Shown here one piece after another: positions 54,103 to 63,915 of a stretch of 64,000 bases of DNA; positions within the stretch are counted from its first letter, which is position 1, and the number at the start of each line of letters is the position of its first letter. The notes under the pieces are model-generated. The model made no database searches. It was given only the letters and a program-made list of their open reading frames with translations, and was not told the DNA's origin. Both the position numbers and the translations under genes were made by a program. The stretch comes from Eikenella corrodens (GTDB lineage: Bacteria > Pseudomonadota > Gammaproteobacteria > Burkholderiales > Neisseriaceae), in the NCBI RefSeq assembly GCF_900187105.1, contig NZ_LT906482.1, positions 1 to 64,000 of the forward strand, written 5' to 3'.

Positions 54103-56112
54103 TTATCTGAACCAAAGTTGCCAGAAGAACACCACAATCAGCACCAACACGCCGGAAACCATGGCGGCGGCGTAGGTGTAGATGAAGCCGGTTTGCAGGC
54201 GGCGTACCTGCCCTGCCACCGCGCCGACCAGTTTGGCCGCACCGTTTACCAAGCCGTTGTCGATGATTGCGGTATCGACGGCTTTCCAGAAGAAGGTGCC
54301 CAACGCGCGCGTGCCTTTGGCAAACACGGCAAAGTAGATGTTGTCGAGGTAGTATTTGTTTTCAAACAGTACATACACCGGGCGGAAGGTCTGCGCGATT
54401 TTGGCGGGCAGCTGCGGCGCTTTCACATACAGGAACCACGCGGCCAATACGCCGCCGACGGCCAGATACAGCACGGGCGTGTGCAGGCTGTGCGACACCA
54501 TGGCCATTGCGCCGTGGAATTCTTCCTTCATGATGTGCATCACCGGATGCAACTCGTGATTGACATAAATCACGTCTTTGAAGAAATCGCCGTACAGCAT
54601 CGGTTCGATGGCGATGTAGCCGATAATCACGGACGGAATCGCCAGCAAAATCAACGGCAGGGTAACCACCCACGGGCTTTCGTGCGGGTTGTCGGACGGT
54701 TTCAGGCCGTGGTGGTGGCCGTGATCGTCGTGATGGTCATGCTTGGCCTCGCGCCAGCGTTCTTTGCCGTGGAAGACGATAAAGTATTGGCGGAAGGCGT
54801 AGAACGCGGTAACGAATACGCTGGCCAGTACGGCGAAATAAGCGAAACCGCTGCCGGGCAGGTTGCTGGCATGCACTGCTTCAATAATCGAATCTTTGGA
54901 ATAGAAACCGGAGAACAGCGGCGTGCCAATGAGGGCGAGGTTGCCCAGCAGCATGGTGAACCAGGTAATCGGCATGTATTTGCGCAGGCCGCCCATATTG
55001 CGCATGTCCTGGTCGTGGTGCATACCGATAATCACGCTGCCCGCCGCCAAGAACAACAGGGCTTTGAAGAAGGCGTGGGTCATCACATGGAACATGGCCA
55101 CGGAATAGGCGGACACGCCCAAAGCCACGGTCATATAACCGAGCTGCGACAGGGTGGAATAGGCCACCACGCGTTTGATGTCGTTTTGAATCGTGCCGAG
55201 AAAGCCCATAAACAGCGCGGTAATCGCGCCAATCACCATAATCACGCTCAGCGCGGTGGTGGAGAGCTCATACATCGGCGACATGCGCGACACCATAAAC
55301 AGGCCGGCGGTTACCATCGTGGCGGCATGAATCAGCGCGGAAATCGGGGTCGGGCCTTCCATGGAATCGGGCAGCCACACATGCAGCGGGAATTGGGCGG
55401 ATTTACCCATCGCGCCGACAAACAGCAACAGGCAGGTGATGGTAATCAAATCCCAGCCGAACAGGGTACTGCCGACCACGTTGGGCAGGTAGGCGAACAC
55501 GTCGGCATAGCGCAGGCTGCCGCCGAAATAGGCCAGCACCAAACCGATGCCGAGCACGAAGCCGAAGTCGCCCACGCGGTTGACCAAAAAGGCTTTCAGG
55601 TTAGCGAAAATCGCGCTGTCGCGTTTGAAATAGAAGCCGATGAGCAAATACGACACCAAGCCGACCGCTTCCCAGCCGAAGAAAAGCTGGATGAAGTTGT
55701 TCGACATAATCAGCATCAGCATACTGAAGGTAAACAATGAGATATAACTGAAGAAGCGTTGGTAGCCGACTTCTTCGTCCGCCATATAGCCGATGGTGTA
55801 GATGTGCACCATGAGCGACACGGAAGTAACCACCACCATCATCAGCGCGGTAAGGCTGTCCACCAGGAAGCCGACCGAAAAATCCAGCCCGTTCATGGTC
55901 AGCCAGGTATAGACGTTTTCATCGAACTTGGTACGGCTGCCGTCGATAAACCCGCACAGTACATAGGCCGACAGCACGGCGGATACGGCCACGCCGAGTA
56001 TGGTAACCGTGTGCGCGCCCCGGCGGCCGATGGTGTTGCCGAACAGCCCGGCCAGCAAACAGCCCGCCAAGGGCGTGAGGGCGATGATGAGGTATAAAGT
56101 CATGTCAGTCAT
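54103..56112 (-). CDS. nuoL: NADH-quinone oxidoreductase subunit L
   Basis: NuoL is the distal proton-pumping subunit of complex I, with a long lateral helix. The 669-residue protein has LFFGWEAVGLVSYLLIGFYF (TM5 Glu), GKSAQFPLHVWLPDSMEGPTPISALIHAATMVTAGLFMVSRM, and DIKRVVAYSTLSQLGYMTVALG. The His-rich loop HDHHDDHGHHHG lies near residue 460, and a final amphipathic helix and anchor follow. Full length. The gap to nuoM is filled by three non-nuo genes. DUS copies of both dialects lie in the 117-bp gap to nuoK. Confidence 0.97.
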   Translation of the reverse strand: MTDMTLYLIIALTPLAGCLLAGLFGNTIGRRGAHTVTILGVAVSAVLSAYVLCGFIDGSRTKFDENVYTWLTMNGLDFSVGFLVDSLTALMMVVVTSVSLMVHIYTIGYMADEEVGYQRFFSYISLFTFSMLMLIMSNNFIQLFFGWEAVGLVSYLLIGFYFKRDSAIFANLKAFLVNRVGDFGFVLGIGLVLAYFGGSLRYADVFAYLPNVVGSTLFGWDLITITCLLLFVGAMGKSAQFPLHVWLPDSMEGPTPISALIHAATMVTAGLFMVSRMSPMYELSTTALSVIMVIGAITALFMGFLGTIQNDIKRVVAYSTLSQLGYMTVALGVSAYSVAMFHVMTHAFFKALLFLAAGSVIIGMHHDQDMRNMGGLRKYMPITWFTMLLGNLALIGTPLFSGFYSKDSIIEAVHASNLPGSGFAYFAVLASVFVTAFYAFRQYFIVFHGKERWREAKHDHHDDHGHHHGLKPSDNPHESPWVVTLPLILLAIPSVIIGYIAIEPMLYGDFFKDVIYVNHELHPVMHIMKEEFHGAMAMVSHSLHTPVLYLAVGGVLAAWFLYVKAPQLPAKIAQTFRPVYVLFENKYYLDNIYFAVFAKGTRALGTFFWKAVDTAIIDNGLVNGAAKLVGAVAGQVRRLQTGFIYTYAAAMVSGVLVLIVVFFWQLWFR

Positions 56113-56159
56113 GTTGTTGTCATCCTTACGGATAAATCTTTCAATTTTGTGCGGCTCGT

Positions 56160-56228
56160 TTTCAGGTAGCCTATACGGCTTCCTTTTGAGGCTACCTGAA
56201 ACTTTCAGACGGCCTGTTTTCAGGTAGC
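56160..56228. repeat. Mixed-dialect DUS cluster between nuoK and nuoL
   Basis: Three eikDUS-type copies (about 56160, 56190 and 56217) and one AG-DUS (56203-56215) are packed into about 70 bp. They may form alternative hairpins between two nuo genes. Confidence 0.75.
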
Positions 56229-56229
56229 C

Positions 56230-56535
56230 CTAGCCTTTGAGGCTGTCCAAATCCGTTACGTTGATCGTGTTGCGGTTGCGGTATACCAAAACCATAATCG
56301 CCAGGCCGATGGCGGATTCGGCCGCGGCCACGGTAAGCACGAAGAAGACGAAAATCTGTCCCGCGCTGTCGCCGAGGTAGCGCGAGAAAGCGATAAAGTT
56401 GAAGTTCACCGCCAACAGCATCAGTTCGATCGACATCAGCAAAATCAGCACGTTTTTGCGGTTCATGAAAATGCCCATCGCGCTGATGCCGAACAACAGG
56501 GCGGACAACACCAGATAATGCGTAATCGTAATCAT
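56230..56535 (-). CDS. nuoK: NADH-quinone oxidoreductase subunit K
   Basis: This 101-residue subunit has three membrane helices, with [48 protein letters not shown] and [24 protein letters not shown]. The two conserved membrane glutamates of the proton path (SIELM and AAAESAIG) are present. Its start overlaps the nuoJ stop by four bases (ATGA), indicating coupling. Confidence 0.97.
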   Translation of the reverse strand: MITITHYLVLSALLFGISAMGIFMNRKNVLILLMSIELMLLAVNFNFIAFSRYLGDSAGQIFVFFVLTVAAAESAIGLAIMVLVYRNRNTINVTDLDSLKG

Positions 56536-57209
56536 GCTTTGCCCTCCCCTTCAGCGGCGTCGGATTCGGCGGCTTCGCCGTTGTTTTCTTCGCTTTCAGA
56601 CGGCCTCTGCACCACAGCTTCCATCTTCACCATGCGCAAACGGCCTTTTTTCGCGTCCACTTTAACCTGATCGGCCGGATTGATGTATTTCGGCTTGAAG
56701 GTTTTGCGGTGCACCAGCGCGATGGCGGCCACCATACCCAGCACCAGCAGCACGGCCGCCAACTCGAAAGGCAGCAGGTAGGTGGTGTAAATCTGTGTGC
56801 CCAGCTCGCGCACGTTGCTGTGGTCGGCCGGCACGTCGTTCATCTGACCGAAGGCGGCCAAATCGGTGGCAGGCGCAACCAAAATCATAATCAGCGCCAC
56901 GGCCATCAGCACGCCGACCACGGCGGCCACCGGCGCGTTGCGCCAGAAGCCTTTGCGCATTTCCTCCACGTCGATGTTAAGCATCATCACCACGAACAGG
57001 AACAGCACCATCACCGCGCCCACATACACCACCACCAGCGTGATGCCGAGGAATTCGGCCTGCATCAGCATCCACATCATCGCGCTCATACAGAAAGTGA
57101 GCACCAGATACAGCGCGGCATGCACCGGGTTTTTCACGGTTACGGTTTTCAGCGCGCCGAACAGGATGATGGCGGCCAACAGGTAAAACAGGATAAGTTG
57201 AAAGTTCAT
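56532..57209 (-). CDS. nuoJ: NADH-quinone oxidoreductase subunit J
   Basis: This 225-residue membrane subunit of complex I has [71 protein letters not shown], with the conserved [12 protein letters not shown] segment of TM3. The C-terminal tail is longer than in E. coli and ends in an acidic, low-complexity stretch ([24 protein letters not shown]). Part of that tail is encoded by an AG-DUS (56594-56606), so the extra tail may be a by-product of uptake sequences. Confidence 0.96.
   Translation of the reverse strand: MNFQLILFYLLAAIILFGALKTVTVKNPVHAALYLVLTFCMSAMMWMLMQAEFLGITLVVVYVGAVMVLFLFVVMMLNIDVEEMRKGFWRNAPVAAVVGVLMAVALIMILVAPATDLAAFGQMNDVPADHSNVRELGTQIYTTYLLPFELAAVLLVLGMVAAIALVHRKTFKPKYINPADQVKVDAKKGRLRMVKMEAVVQRPSESEENNGEAAESDAAEGEGKA
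56594..56606 (-). repeat. AG-DUS inside nuoJ
   Basis: TTTCAGACGGCCT within the coding region for the variable NuoJ tail. Confidence 0.8.
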
Positions 57210-57282
57210 ATTTTTGCACTTTCCGTTTCGGGATATTTCAATCGGTTTTGCTTTGCGTTCCGGCTTGGCCGGATGCGGTTTA

Positions 57283-57882
57283 TTACTTGCGCCAATAGTT
57301 TAAAAATTCATCTGCCAAGCCTTCCGGATTAGCGCGTTCCGTCCACGACAAGGGGGCATCGTAATACTCCAATTCGTGTACCAGTACGGGAATATTTTTG
57401 CCGAACGTTCCGGCGATCACGCCCTCGGCAAACAGGCGTTGCACCACGGCGATTTGGGCTTCGACAAAGGCTTGGTAAAACTCATCCGATTTCTCGTCTG
57501 TTCCACTGCTTTCGTCCTCAGCGTCGCCGTCAAGCATGGCTTCGTATTGTTCTTCGGTGTAGGCAAAGGGCGCGTTTACCAGCCATGCTTGGAGTTCTTG
57601 ATTGTTTCTATATGCGTCTACGCCCAACAATTCGGCTTCGTCTTGCAGCCAATAGGCATAATTCCACTTGGCTTCGTCATCCTGATTAAGCGTCTCACCC
57701 TTCTTGCCTTCAAACTGCCCGCAAGTGTTGTAGCTGACCGAAAGGCCGGGCAACCACTCATCACCGCCCATTACCCAGAACGATAAGGCATATACATCAT
57801 CCCGAATCTCTTCAGGCAGCCCGGCCAATGCGGTGGCGGTTTTCTGAAAAACCATATCGGCGAAGGCTTGTTGCTTATCCAT
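57283..57882 (-). CDS. Hypothetical acidic protein between nuoJ and nuoI
   Basis: This 199-residue soluble, acidic protein has no signal peptide or membrane segment. It starts MDKQQAFADMVFQKTATALAGLPEEI, has VYALSFWVMGGDEWLPGLSVSYNTCGQFE in the first third, and an acidic linker DGDAEDESSGTDEKSDEF. The second half is AFVEAQIAVVQRLFAEGVIAGTFGKNIPVLVHELEYYD. The pattern loosely resembles small bacterial proteins of the DUF4303/immunity-like kind, but I cannot assign it. It interrupts nuo co-directionally and carries fewer DUS sites than its neighbours. Confidence 0.65.
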   Translation of the reverse strand: MDKQQAFADMVFQKTATALAGLPEEIRDDVYALSFWVMGGDEWLPGLSVSYNTCGQFEGKKGETLNQDDEAKWNYAYWLQDEAELLGVDAYRNNQELQAWLVNAPFAYTEEQYEAMLDGDAEDESSGTDEKSDEFYQAFVEAQIAVVQRLFAEGVIAGTFGKNIPVLVHELEYYDAPLSWTERANPEGLADEFLNYWRK

Positions 57883-57958
57883 TCTGTATTTCCTTCAATC
57901 ACGACAGCCGGAATATTGGGCTTCAGGCTACCTGAAAACTCTGCGAGCGTTCCGTTCT

Positions 57959-58438
57959 TTAGCGGTACGGCGCATCTGCCGCTTTGCGCTTGGCGATTTC
58001 AGCTTCGTATTGGTCGCCGATGGCCAAGAGCATCGGTTTGGTGAAGTGCAAATCGCCTTTTTTCTCGCCGTGGTATTCGAAGATGTGGGTTTCCACAATC
58101 GCATCGGTCGGGCAGGCTTCTTCGCAGAAGCCGCAGAAGATGCACTTGGTTAAATCGATGTCGTAGCGGGTGGTGCGGCGGGTGCCGTCTTCGCGCTCTT
58201 CGCTTTCAATGTTGATCGCCATGGCGGGGCAGACGGCCTCGCACAGTTTGCAGGCGATGCAGCGTTCTTCGCCGTTCGGATAGCGGCGTTGGGCGTGCAG
58301 GCCGCGGAAACGCACGGATTGCGGCGTTTTTTCTTCGGGGAAGTAAATCGTGTCTTTGCGGGCGAAGAAGTTTTTGAGCGTTACGCCCATGCCTTTCACC
58401 AATTCGCCCAGCAGGAAGGTTTTTACTAAATTAGCCAT
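57959..58438 (-). CDS. nuoI: NADH-quinone oxidoreductase subunit I
   Basis: This 159-residue peripheral-arm subunit has two 4Fe-4S clusters, N6a and N6b. The two ligand sets are [19 protein letters not shown] and [24 protein letters not shown]. It carries electrons from NuoG toward the quinone site. Length is normal. The operon is interrupted on both sides, by the unknown gene and the GFA gene. Confidence 0.97.
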   Translation of the reverse strand: MANLVKTFLLGELVKGMGVTLKNFFARKDTIYFPEEKTPQSVRFRGLHAQRRYPNGEERCIACKLCEAVCPAMAINIESEEREDGTRRTTRYDIDLTKCIFCGFCEEACPTDAIVETHIFEYHGEKKGDLHFTKPMLLAIGDQYEAEIAKRKAADAPYR

Positions 58439-58471
58439 TTTCGGATGCTCTTTTCGGATTATTCTGTTTAC

Positions 58472-58484
58472 AGGCCGTCTGAAA
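58472..58484 (+). repeat. AG-DUS between nuoI and the GFA gene
   Basis: AGGCCGTCTGAAA in the short gap after the GFA gene stop (minus strand). Confidence 0.8.
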
Positions 58485-58492
58485 GCGGTTTT

Positions 58493-58888
58493 TTAACCTG
58501 CCGCGCCCACCATTTCTAAAAACTCGGCTTCGGTCAGCTTCGGAGTATCGTTAGCCAAGTCGTAATACGGAGCTTTGCAATCGATGAAGATTTGCGAGGT
58601 GGTTTCAAAGCCCGCGTTGTCGGCAAACAGCCCGGCGTTGATGTAATAATCGTTGCCAACTTTCACAAACAGGTGTGTGCCGCAGTGTTTGCAAAAACAG
58701 CGTTGCGCCCATTCGGACGACTGATAATGCGCAATGTGCTCGCTGCCTGTAATTTCAGGCGACTGGGCGGCCAAAGTAAAAGACGCGCCGCTGCCCCATA
58801 CGCGGCATTTTCCGCAATGGCAGGCGTGGAGTTCGCGGTTTTCGGCAGTTTCCAGTGATACTGCGCCGCACAGGCATTGAGCTTTCAT
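58493..58888 (-). CDS. GFA family protein (Gfa-like zinc fold)
   Basis: This 131-residue protein has the GFA zinc-binding pattern: CLCGAVSLE near the N-terminus, HACHCGKCRVWGSGASFTL, and FCKHCGTHLFVKVGNDYYINAG. The cysteine pairs form structural and catalytic zinc sites in relatives such as glutathione-dependent formaldehyde-activating enzyme and CENP-V. Its own substrate is unknown. It lies between nuoI and nuoH, in the nuo operon direction. Confidence 0.85.
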   Translation of the reverse strand: MKAQCLCGAVSLETAENRELHACHCGKCRVWGSGASFTLAAQSPEITGSEHIAHYQSSEWAQRCFCKHCGTHLFVKVGNDYYINAGLFADNAGFETTSQIFIDCKAPYYDLANDTPKLTEAEFLEMVGAAG

Positions 58889-58942
58889 CGGTTTCTCTCG
58901 GTTTGAAACGGTTAAAAATTTGGGTTCAGGCTACCTGAAAAC

Positions 58943-58955
58943 TTTCAGACGGCCT
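58943..58955 (-). repeat. AG-DUS downstream of nuoH, next to an eikDUS
   Basis: TTTCAGACGGCCT eight bases from the nuoH stop, with an AGGCTACCTGAAA-type copy directly before it (about 58929-58940). Confidence 0.8.
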
Positions 58956-58962
58956 CCCTGCC

Positions 58963-60036
58963 CTATTTCCACAAGCTCCACGGCGAAGCCATCCACAGGC
59001 CGTAGAAAACGATGGCGACAAAGCCGATGGGAATCAGCACCTTCCAGCCCAAACGCATGATTTGGTCGTAGCGGTAGCGCGGGAAAGTGGCGCGAATCCA
59101 CAGATAGCCGTAGAGCACGAAGGCCATTTTGGCAAACATCCAAATCGGGCTCGGCGTACCGACAATGCCCCAGCTTTGCGGGAAGGGCGACAGCCAGCCG
59201 CCGAGGAACATGATGGAGGTGAGCGCGCCGATTAAAATCATGAAAATATATTCGGCGAGGAAAAACAGCGCGAAGGCAAAGCCGGAGTATTCGACATGGA
59301 AACCGGCCACGATTTCGGATTCGCCCTCGGCCACGTCGAACGGGGCGCGGTTGGTTTCGGCCACGGCGGAAATCAGGTAAACGAGGAACACGGGGAACAG
59401 GGTGAACCAGTTCCACGAGAAAATCGAGCCGCCCGCGATACCGGTGCTTTGCGCGGCCACGATGTCGTTGAAGTTCAGGCTACCTGAAACCATGATCACG
59501 CACACCAACGCCGCGCTCATGGCAATTTCGTAGGAAATGGTTTGCGCGGAGGAACGCATTGCGCCGAGGAAGGCGTATTTGGAGTTGGACGCCCAGCCGG
59601 CAATAATCACGCCGTACACGGAAAGCGAGGTAATCATTAAGATATACAGCAGCCCGGCATCGACTTTGGTTAAGAGCCATTGGTCGGAAAACGGCACTAC
59701 CGCCCACGCGGCAAACGAGGGCGCGAGCGAGAGCATGGGGCCGATGTAGAACAAGGCTTTGTTGGACGAGCTGGGACGGGTAACTTCTTTAAACAGCAGT
59801 TTCAACACGTCGGCAAACGGCTGAATCAAGCCCCACGGACCGGTAACGTTCGGGCCGACGCGCAGCTGCATGAAGCCGATAACCTTGCGCTCGAAGTAGG
59901 TCAGGTAGGCCACGGTCAGAATCAGCGGCACAAGGATAATCACGATTTTGACGACAATCGACACCAAGAGGCCGATGTCGTTGCCCGCCGCGCCGAACCA
60001 GCCGGCAAACAGGGCTTGAAACCATTCCTGCATCAT
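58963..60036 (-). CDS. nuoH: NADH-quinone oxidoreductase subunit H
   Basis: This 357-residue membrane subunit is the heel of complex I and forms part of the quinone-binding site. Features include [100 protein letters not shown], and the C-terminal [22 protein letters not shown]. Its start overlaps the nuoG stop by one base (TGATG). It has two consecutive Met codons at the start. Confidence 0.97.
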   Translation of the reverse strand: MMQEWFQALFAGWFGAAGNDIGLLVSIVVKIVIILVPLILTVAYLTYFERKVIGFMQLRVGPNVTGPWGLIQPFADVLKLLFKEVTRPSSSNKALFYIGPMLSLAPSFAAWAVVPFSDQWLLTKVDAGLLYILMITSLSVYGVIIAGWASNSKYAFLGAMRSSAQTISYEIAMSAALVCVIMVSGSLNFNDIVAAQSTGIAGGSIFSWNWFTLFPVFLVYLISAVAETNRAPFDVAEGESEIVAGFHVEYSGFAFALFFLAEYIFMILIGALTSIMFLGGWLSPFPQSWGIVGTPSPIWMFAKMAFVLYGYLWIRATFPRYRYDQIMRLGWKVLIPIGFVAIVFYGLWMASPWSLWK

Positions 60037-62291
60037 CAGACTCCTTCCAGTTCAATCGCGTTCATCAGCCCGCCCAGTGCGACGTTAGCCGGATGCTGCG
60101 GCAGGTGGACGACGTTGGGCGGCAATGCGTTGTCGGCCATTACGGTTACGCGCACGCGGCTGCCGTTCTGCACGGCTTCGGCAGTTGCGCCGTCGGCGAG
60201 GCCGAGCGCGGCCAGCGTATCGGGGTGGACGCGGGCAGGCGGCACTTGGGCGTGCGAGGTTTGTTGCAGCGCTTCGGCGCGGCGCACGATGGCATCGGTG
60301 TGGTAGATGCCCACGCCGCCGGTACGGATCAGGCCTGCGGCGGCGGGCGCAGCTTCGCCCTGCCAACTGCTGCGGTTGTTCAGTTTTTCAGGTAGCCTTT
60401 GGGCATCCAGCGCGTCGTGCAGGATTTGCTCGCTGCTGTCGTATTCGAAGCCTTCCAGCTCCAGCAGGTTGCCCAGTACACGCAGGATTTTCCACAGCGG
60501 GCGGCTTTCATCCAAGCCTTTTACCACGCCGTGGAAGGATTGCAGCCGGCCTTCCATATTGACGAAGCTGCCGGAAGTTTCGGTGAACGGGGCAATCGGC
60601 AGCAGCACATCGCACACCTCGAGCAAGGTATCGCTGACGAACGGGGTGAACGCCATCACGCTCTTGGCCTGTTTCAGCGCGGCCACGGCGGCGGCTCCGC
60701 CCGCCACGTCGGCTTCGGGCTCAACGTTGAGCAGCAGCACGGCCTGTTTCGGCGCGGCAATCATTTCGGCAATGCTGCCGCTGTCGGCGTCCAGCAAATC
60801 CGCACCCACGCTATTGGCCGCCTGCGGCAGGATGCCGAATGACGCGCCGGTTTGTTCGGCCAGCCTTTGCGCGGCGGTGTAAATCGCGGCGTAGTCGGGG
60901 TGGTTTTGCGCTTCCGCACCGAGCAGGACGACGGCTTTTTCCGCATCTTTCAAACCGGCGTGAATCGGGTTGGCGGCATCGGCGGCGAGGGTTTTCAGGT
61001 AGCCTGCCCATTGGTTCGGATGCAGGGCTTCCTGCGCGGCCAATGGCATATGCAGTTGTTCTTTACGTGCGGCCACCACGCTGATTTTGCTGCCTTGGTT
61101 GGCGGCCACGCGCAGGCGGGCGGTGAGCAGCGGCTGCTCTTGGCGCAGGTTCGCACCCACCACCAGCACGGCTTCAGCATCGGAAAGGTCGGCGATGTTG
61201 CAGCCCAGCCATTGCGCGCCTGCCAGCGTGCCTTTCAGACGGCCGTCTTGTTCGCGCAGGCGGGTCGCGAAGTGGCGGCTGCCGATGCCGTTAGCCAGTT
61301 TTTTCGCCAGATAAAGTTCTTCCAGCGTGTTCATGGGGTTGGCCCAAAAGCCGATTTGCTCTTGGTTGCCGTCTTTGGCGATGCACTCGATGCCGTTGCG
61401 CACATATTCGAGCGCGGTTTGCCAGTCCACATCGATCCATTCGCCGCCCTGTTTGATTTTCGGGTTTTTCAGACGGCTTGCGTGGTTCAGGCCTTCGTAG
61501 GCAAAGCGGTCGCGGTCGGACAGCCAGCATTCGTTGATGGCTTCGTTTTCCAGCGGCAACACGCGGCGCACGGTGTGTTCTTTGGTTTGCACAATCAGGT
61601 TGCTGCCCAATGCGTCGTGGGCAGACACGGATTTGCGGCGGTTCAATTCCCAGGAGCGGGCGTTGAAACGGAAGGGTTTGCTGGTGAGCGCGCCCACGGG
61701 GCAGAGGTCGATAACGTTACCGGAAAGTTCGGTTTCCACGGCGCGGCCGATGAAGGTGAGGATTTCGGAATGTTCGCCGCGGTTGGCGATGCCGATTTCC
61801 TGGTTGCCGGCGATTTCTTCGGTGAAACGCACGCAGCGGGAACAGTGGATGCAGCGGCTCATTTCCCGGGTGGAAATCAGCGGGCCCATGTCTTTAGCCA
61901 CCACGGCGCGTTTGGCTTCGGTATAGCGGGTGGTGGATTTGCCGTAGCCGACGGCCAAATCCTGCAGCTGGCATTCGCCGCCTTTGTCGCACACGGGGCA
62001 GTCGAGCGGGTGATTGATGAGCAGGAATTCCATCACGCCTTCCTGCGCCTGTTTGGCCATTTTGGAATGGGTGTGCACCACCATGCCGTCGGTTACCGGC
62101 GTGGCGCAGGCAGGCAGCGGCTTAGGCGCTTTTTCCACTTCCACCAGGCACATACGGCAGCTGGCGGCGATGGAAAGTTTTTTGTGGTAACAGAAGTGGG
62201 GGATGTAGGTGCCGAGCTTCTGCGCCGCTTCAATCACGGTCGCGCCCTGCTCCACCGATACTTCCTTACCGTCAATGCTGATTTGTAACAT
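60036..62291 (-). CDS. nuoG: NADH-quinone oxidoreductase subunit G
   Basis: This 751-residue subunit carries several Fe-S clusters of the electron input arm. An N-terminal 2Fe-2S ferredoxin domain has [22 protein letters not shown]. The 4Fe-4S ligand sets follow in [24 protein letters not shown] and [14 protein letters not shown] molybdopterin-like domain without the cofactor follows, shorter than in some species. Two degenerate AG-DUS sites (about 61233 and 61467) lie inside. It overlaps nuoH by one base. Confidence 0.96.
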   Translation of the reverse strand: MLQISIDGKEVSVEQGATVIEAAQKLGTYIPHFCYHKKLSIAASCRMCLVEVEKAPKPLPACATPVTDGMVVHTHSKMAKQAQEGVMEFLLINHPLDCPVCDKGGECQLQDLAVGYGKSTTRYTEAKRAVVAKDMGPLISTREMSRCIHCSRCVRFTEEIAGNQEIGIANRGEHSEILTFIGRAVETELSGNVIDLCPVGALTSKPFRFNARSWELNRRKSVSAHDALGSNLIVQTKEHTVRRVLPLENEAINECWLSDRDRFAYEGLNHASRLKNPKIKQGGEWIDVDWQTALEYVRNGIECIAKDGNQEQIGFWANPMNTLEELYLAKKLANGIGSRHFATRLREQDGRLKGTLAGAQWLGCNIADLSDAEAVLVVGANLRQEQPLLTARLRVAANQGSKISVVAARKEQLHMPLAAQEALHPNQWAGYLKTLAADAANPIHAGLKDAEKAVVLLGAEAQNHPDYAAIYTAAQRLAEQTGASFGILPQAANSVGADLLDADSGSIAEMIAAPKQAVLLLNVEPEADVAGGAAAVAALKQAKSVMAFTPFVSDTLLEVCDVLLPIAPFTETSGSFVNMEGRLQSFHGVVKGLDESRPLWKILRVLGNLLELEGFEYDSSEQILHDALDAQRLPEKLNNRSSWQGEAAPAAAGLIRTGGVGIYHTDAIVRRAEALQQTSHAQVPPARVHPDTLAALGLADGATAEAVQNGSRVRVTVMADNALPPNVVHLPQHPANVALGGLMNAIELEGV

Positions 62292-62334
62292 GGTGTATTT
62301 CCTACGTTACGGGTATTTAAAATTTTTCGTTGTG

Positions 62335-62399
62335 AGGCCGTCTGAAAAAAGGCAACGGCCTGCGGGCTGTTTTTCAGGCAGCCTGTTTTCAGACGGCCT
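62335..62399. repeat. AG-DUS pair plus AG-simDUS-like site upstream of nuoG
   Basis: AGGCCGTCTGAAA at 62335-62347 and its complement at 62387-62399 flank TTTCAGGCAGCCT (62372-62384), which is the complement of AGGCTGCCTGAAA, the form I recall as the N. sicca-group dialect. An eikDUS-type copy lies further right at about 62407. Three dialects sit in under 90 bp. Confidence 0.75.
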
Positions 62400-62432
62400 T
62401 TTTGCTTTCAGGTAGCCCAATTATTCCGGCAG

Positions 62433-63728
62433 CTAGCACCACTTGTGCTCTTTCATCGGTTTGCCGTGTTCGATGTAGTGGACGAATTCGTCGCGGTAGT
62501 GCTTCATGAAACCGCGCACGGGGAAAACGGCGGCGTCGGCAAGGGCGCAGATGGTGCGGCCGGCCATGTTGTTGCCGATGCTCTCTAAAAGTTCGAGGTC
62601 TTCCATGCGGCCTTGGCCGTTTACGATACGGTGAACGATGCGGTAAAGCCAGCCGGTGCCTTCGCGGCAGGGGGTACATTGGCCGCAGGATTCTTCGAAG
62701 TAGAAGTAGCTCAATCTTTCCAATGCCTTAACCATGCACACGTCTTCATCCATCACGATAACCGCGCCGGAACCAAGCATGGAACCCGCTTTGGCGATGG
62801 CGTCGTAGTCCATGGTAAGGGTCATCATCATGTCGCCGGGAATCACAGGGGAGGACGAGCCGCCGGGGATGACGGCTTTCAGTTTTTTACCGCCGCGCAC
62901 GCCGCCTGCCATGGCCAAAAGGTCGGCAAAGGGCGTGCCGAGCGGCACTTCGTAGTTACCCGGGCGTTCAACGTGGCCGGACACGGAAAAGAGTTTGGTG
63001 CCGCCTGCGTTGGGAATGCCTTTATCGGCAAAGGTCTGACCGCCGTCGCGGATGATAAACGGGACGGAGGCGAAAGTTTCGGTGTTGTTGATGGTGGTGG
63101 GTTTGCCGAACAAACCGAACGAAGCCGGGAACGGGGGTTTGAAGCGCGGCTGGCCTTTTTTGCCTTCGAGCGATTCGAGCAGCGCGGTTTCTTCGCCGCA
63201 GATGTATGCGCCGTAGCCGTGGTGGGCAAAGAGTTCGAAATCGAAGCCGCTGCCTAGGATGTTTTTACCGAGGAAGCCTGCTTCCCGGGCTTCGGCCAGA
63301 GCGGCCTCGAAGCGTTGGTAGCCTTCGAAAATTTCGCCGTGAATATAGTTGTAGCCGGCACACGCGCCCATGGCATAGCCGCCGATAATCATGCCTTCAA
63401 TCAGGGCATGCGGATTGAAACGGATGATGTCACGGTCTTTGAAGGTGCCGGGCTCGCCTTCGTCGGTGTTGCAGACGATGTATTTTTCACCGGGGAAGGA
63501 ACGGGGCATGAAGCTCCATTTCAGGCCGGACGGGAAGCCGGCACCGCCGCGCCCGCGCAGGCCGGAAGTTTTGACTTCGGCAATCACGTCGTCTTGCGGC
63601 GTTTTTTCGGCCAAAATTTTACGCAGGGCGGTGTAGCCGCCGCGTTTGACGTATTCGTCCAGCGTCCAGCAATCGGGATTGGCGGTATCCACTTGGTCAA
63701 AAATCACGCCTGATTGGTAAATAGCCAT
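62433..63728 (-). CDS. nuoF: NADH-quinone oxidoreductase subunit F
   Basis: NuoF binds NADH and FMN and starts electron transfer through a 4Fe-4S cluster (N3). The 431-residue protein has the NADH-binding segment [19 protein letters not shown] and the FMN site region [47 protein letters not shown] and the cluster motif [18 protein letters not shown] also match. Full length. Start [26 protein letters not shown]. Confidence 0.97.
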   Translation of the reverse strand: MAIYQSGVIFDQVDTANPDCWTLDEYVKRGGYTALRKILAEKTPQDDVIAEVKTSGLRGRGGAGFPSGLKWSFMPRSFPGEKYIVCNTDEGEPGTFKDRDIIRFNPHALIEGMIIGGYAMGACAGYNYIHGEIFEGYQRFEAALAEAREAGFLGKNILGSGFDFELFAHHGYGAYICGEETALLESLEGKKGQPRFKPPFPASFGLFGKPTTINNTETFASVPFIIRDGGQTFADKGIPNAGGTKLFSVSGHVERPGNYEVPLGTPFADLLAMAGGVRGGKKLKAVIPGGSSSPVIPGDMMMTLTMDYDAIAKAGSMLGSGAVIVMDEDVCMVKALERLSYFYFEESCGQCTPCREGTGWLYRIVHRIVNGQGRMEDLELLESIGNNMAGRTICALADAAVFPVRGFMKHYRDEFVHYIEHGKPMKEHKWC

Positions 63729-63772
63729 TTTGGTGTGCCTATGTGTTTCGGTTTCTGCTGCGGCCTTGTCGG

Positions 63773-63831
63773 TTTCAGACGGCCTGTCAATATTGCGGTG
63801 TTTTTCAGGTAGCCTGTTAGGCCGTCTGAAA
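63773..63831. repeat. AG-DUS pair with embedded eikDUS upstream of nuoF
   Basis: TTTCAGACGGCCT (63773-63785) and AGGCCGTCTGAAA (63819-63831) flank an eikDUS complement at about 63803-63815. A near-copy with one change (TTTCAGATGGCCT) lies at 63884-63896, and another eikDUS at about 63903-63915. Confidence 0.78.
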
Positions 63832-63915
63832 AAGGGTTTTCTGTTTTTCTTTCCGTTCGGTTTCGGGGCGGCCTGCGTTGGTTTTTCAGATGGCCTTTAC
63901 GGTTTCAGGTAGCCT

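Noticed and set aside
54118-55740. Long open frame (540 codons) opposite nuoL
   Set aside because: Its product is low-complexity, His/Gln-rich translation of the complementary strand of a conserved membrane-protein gene, with no ribosome site.
60852-62288. Long open frame (478 codons) opposite nuoG
   Set aside because: It is antisense to a full-length conserved gene and has no recognisable domain.
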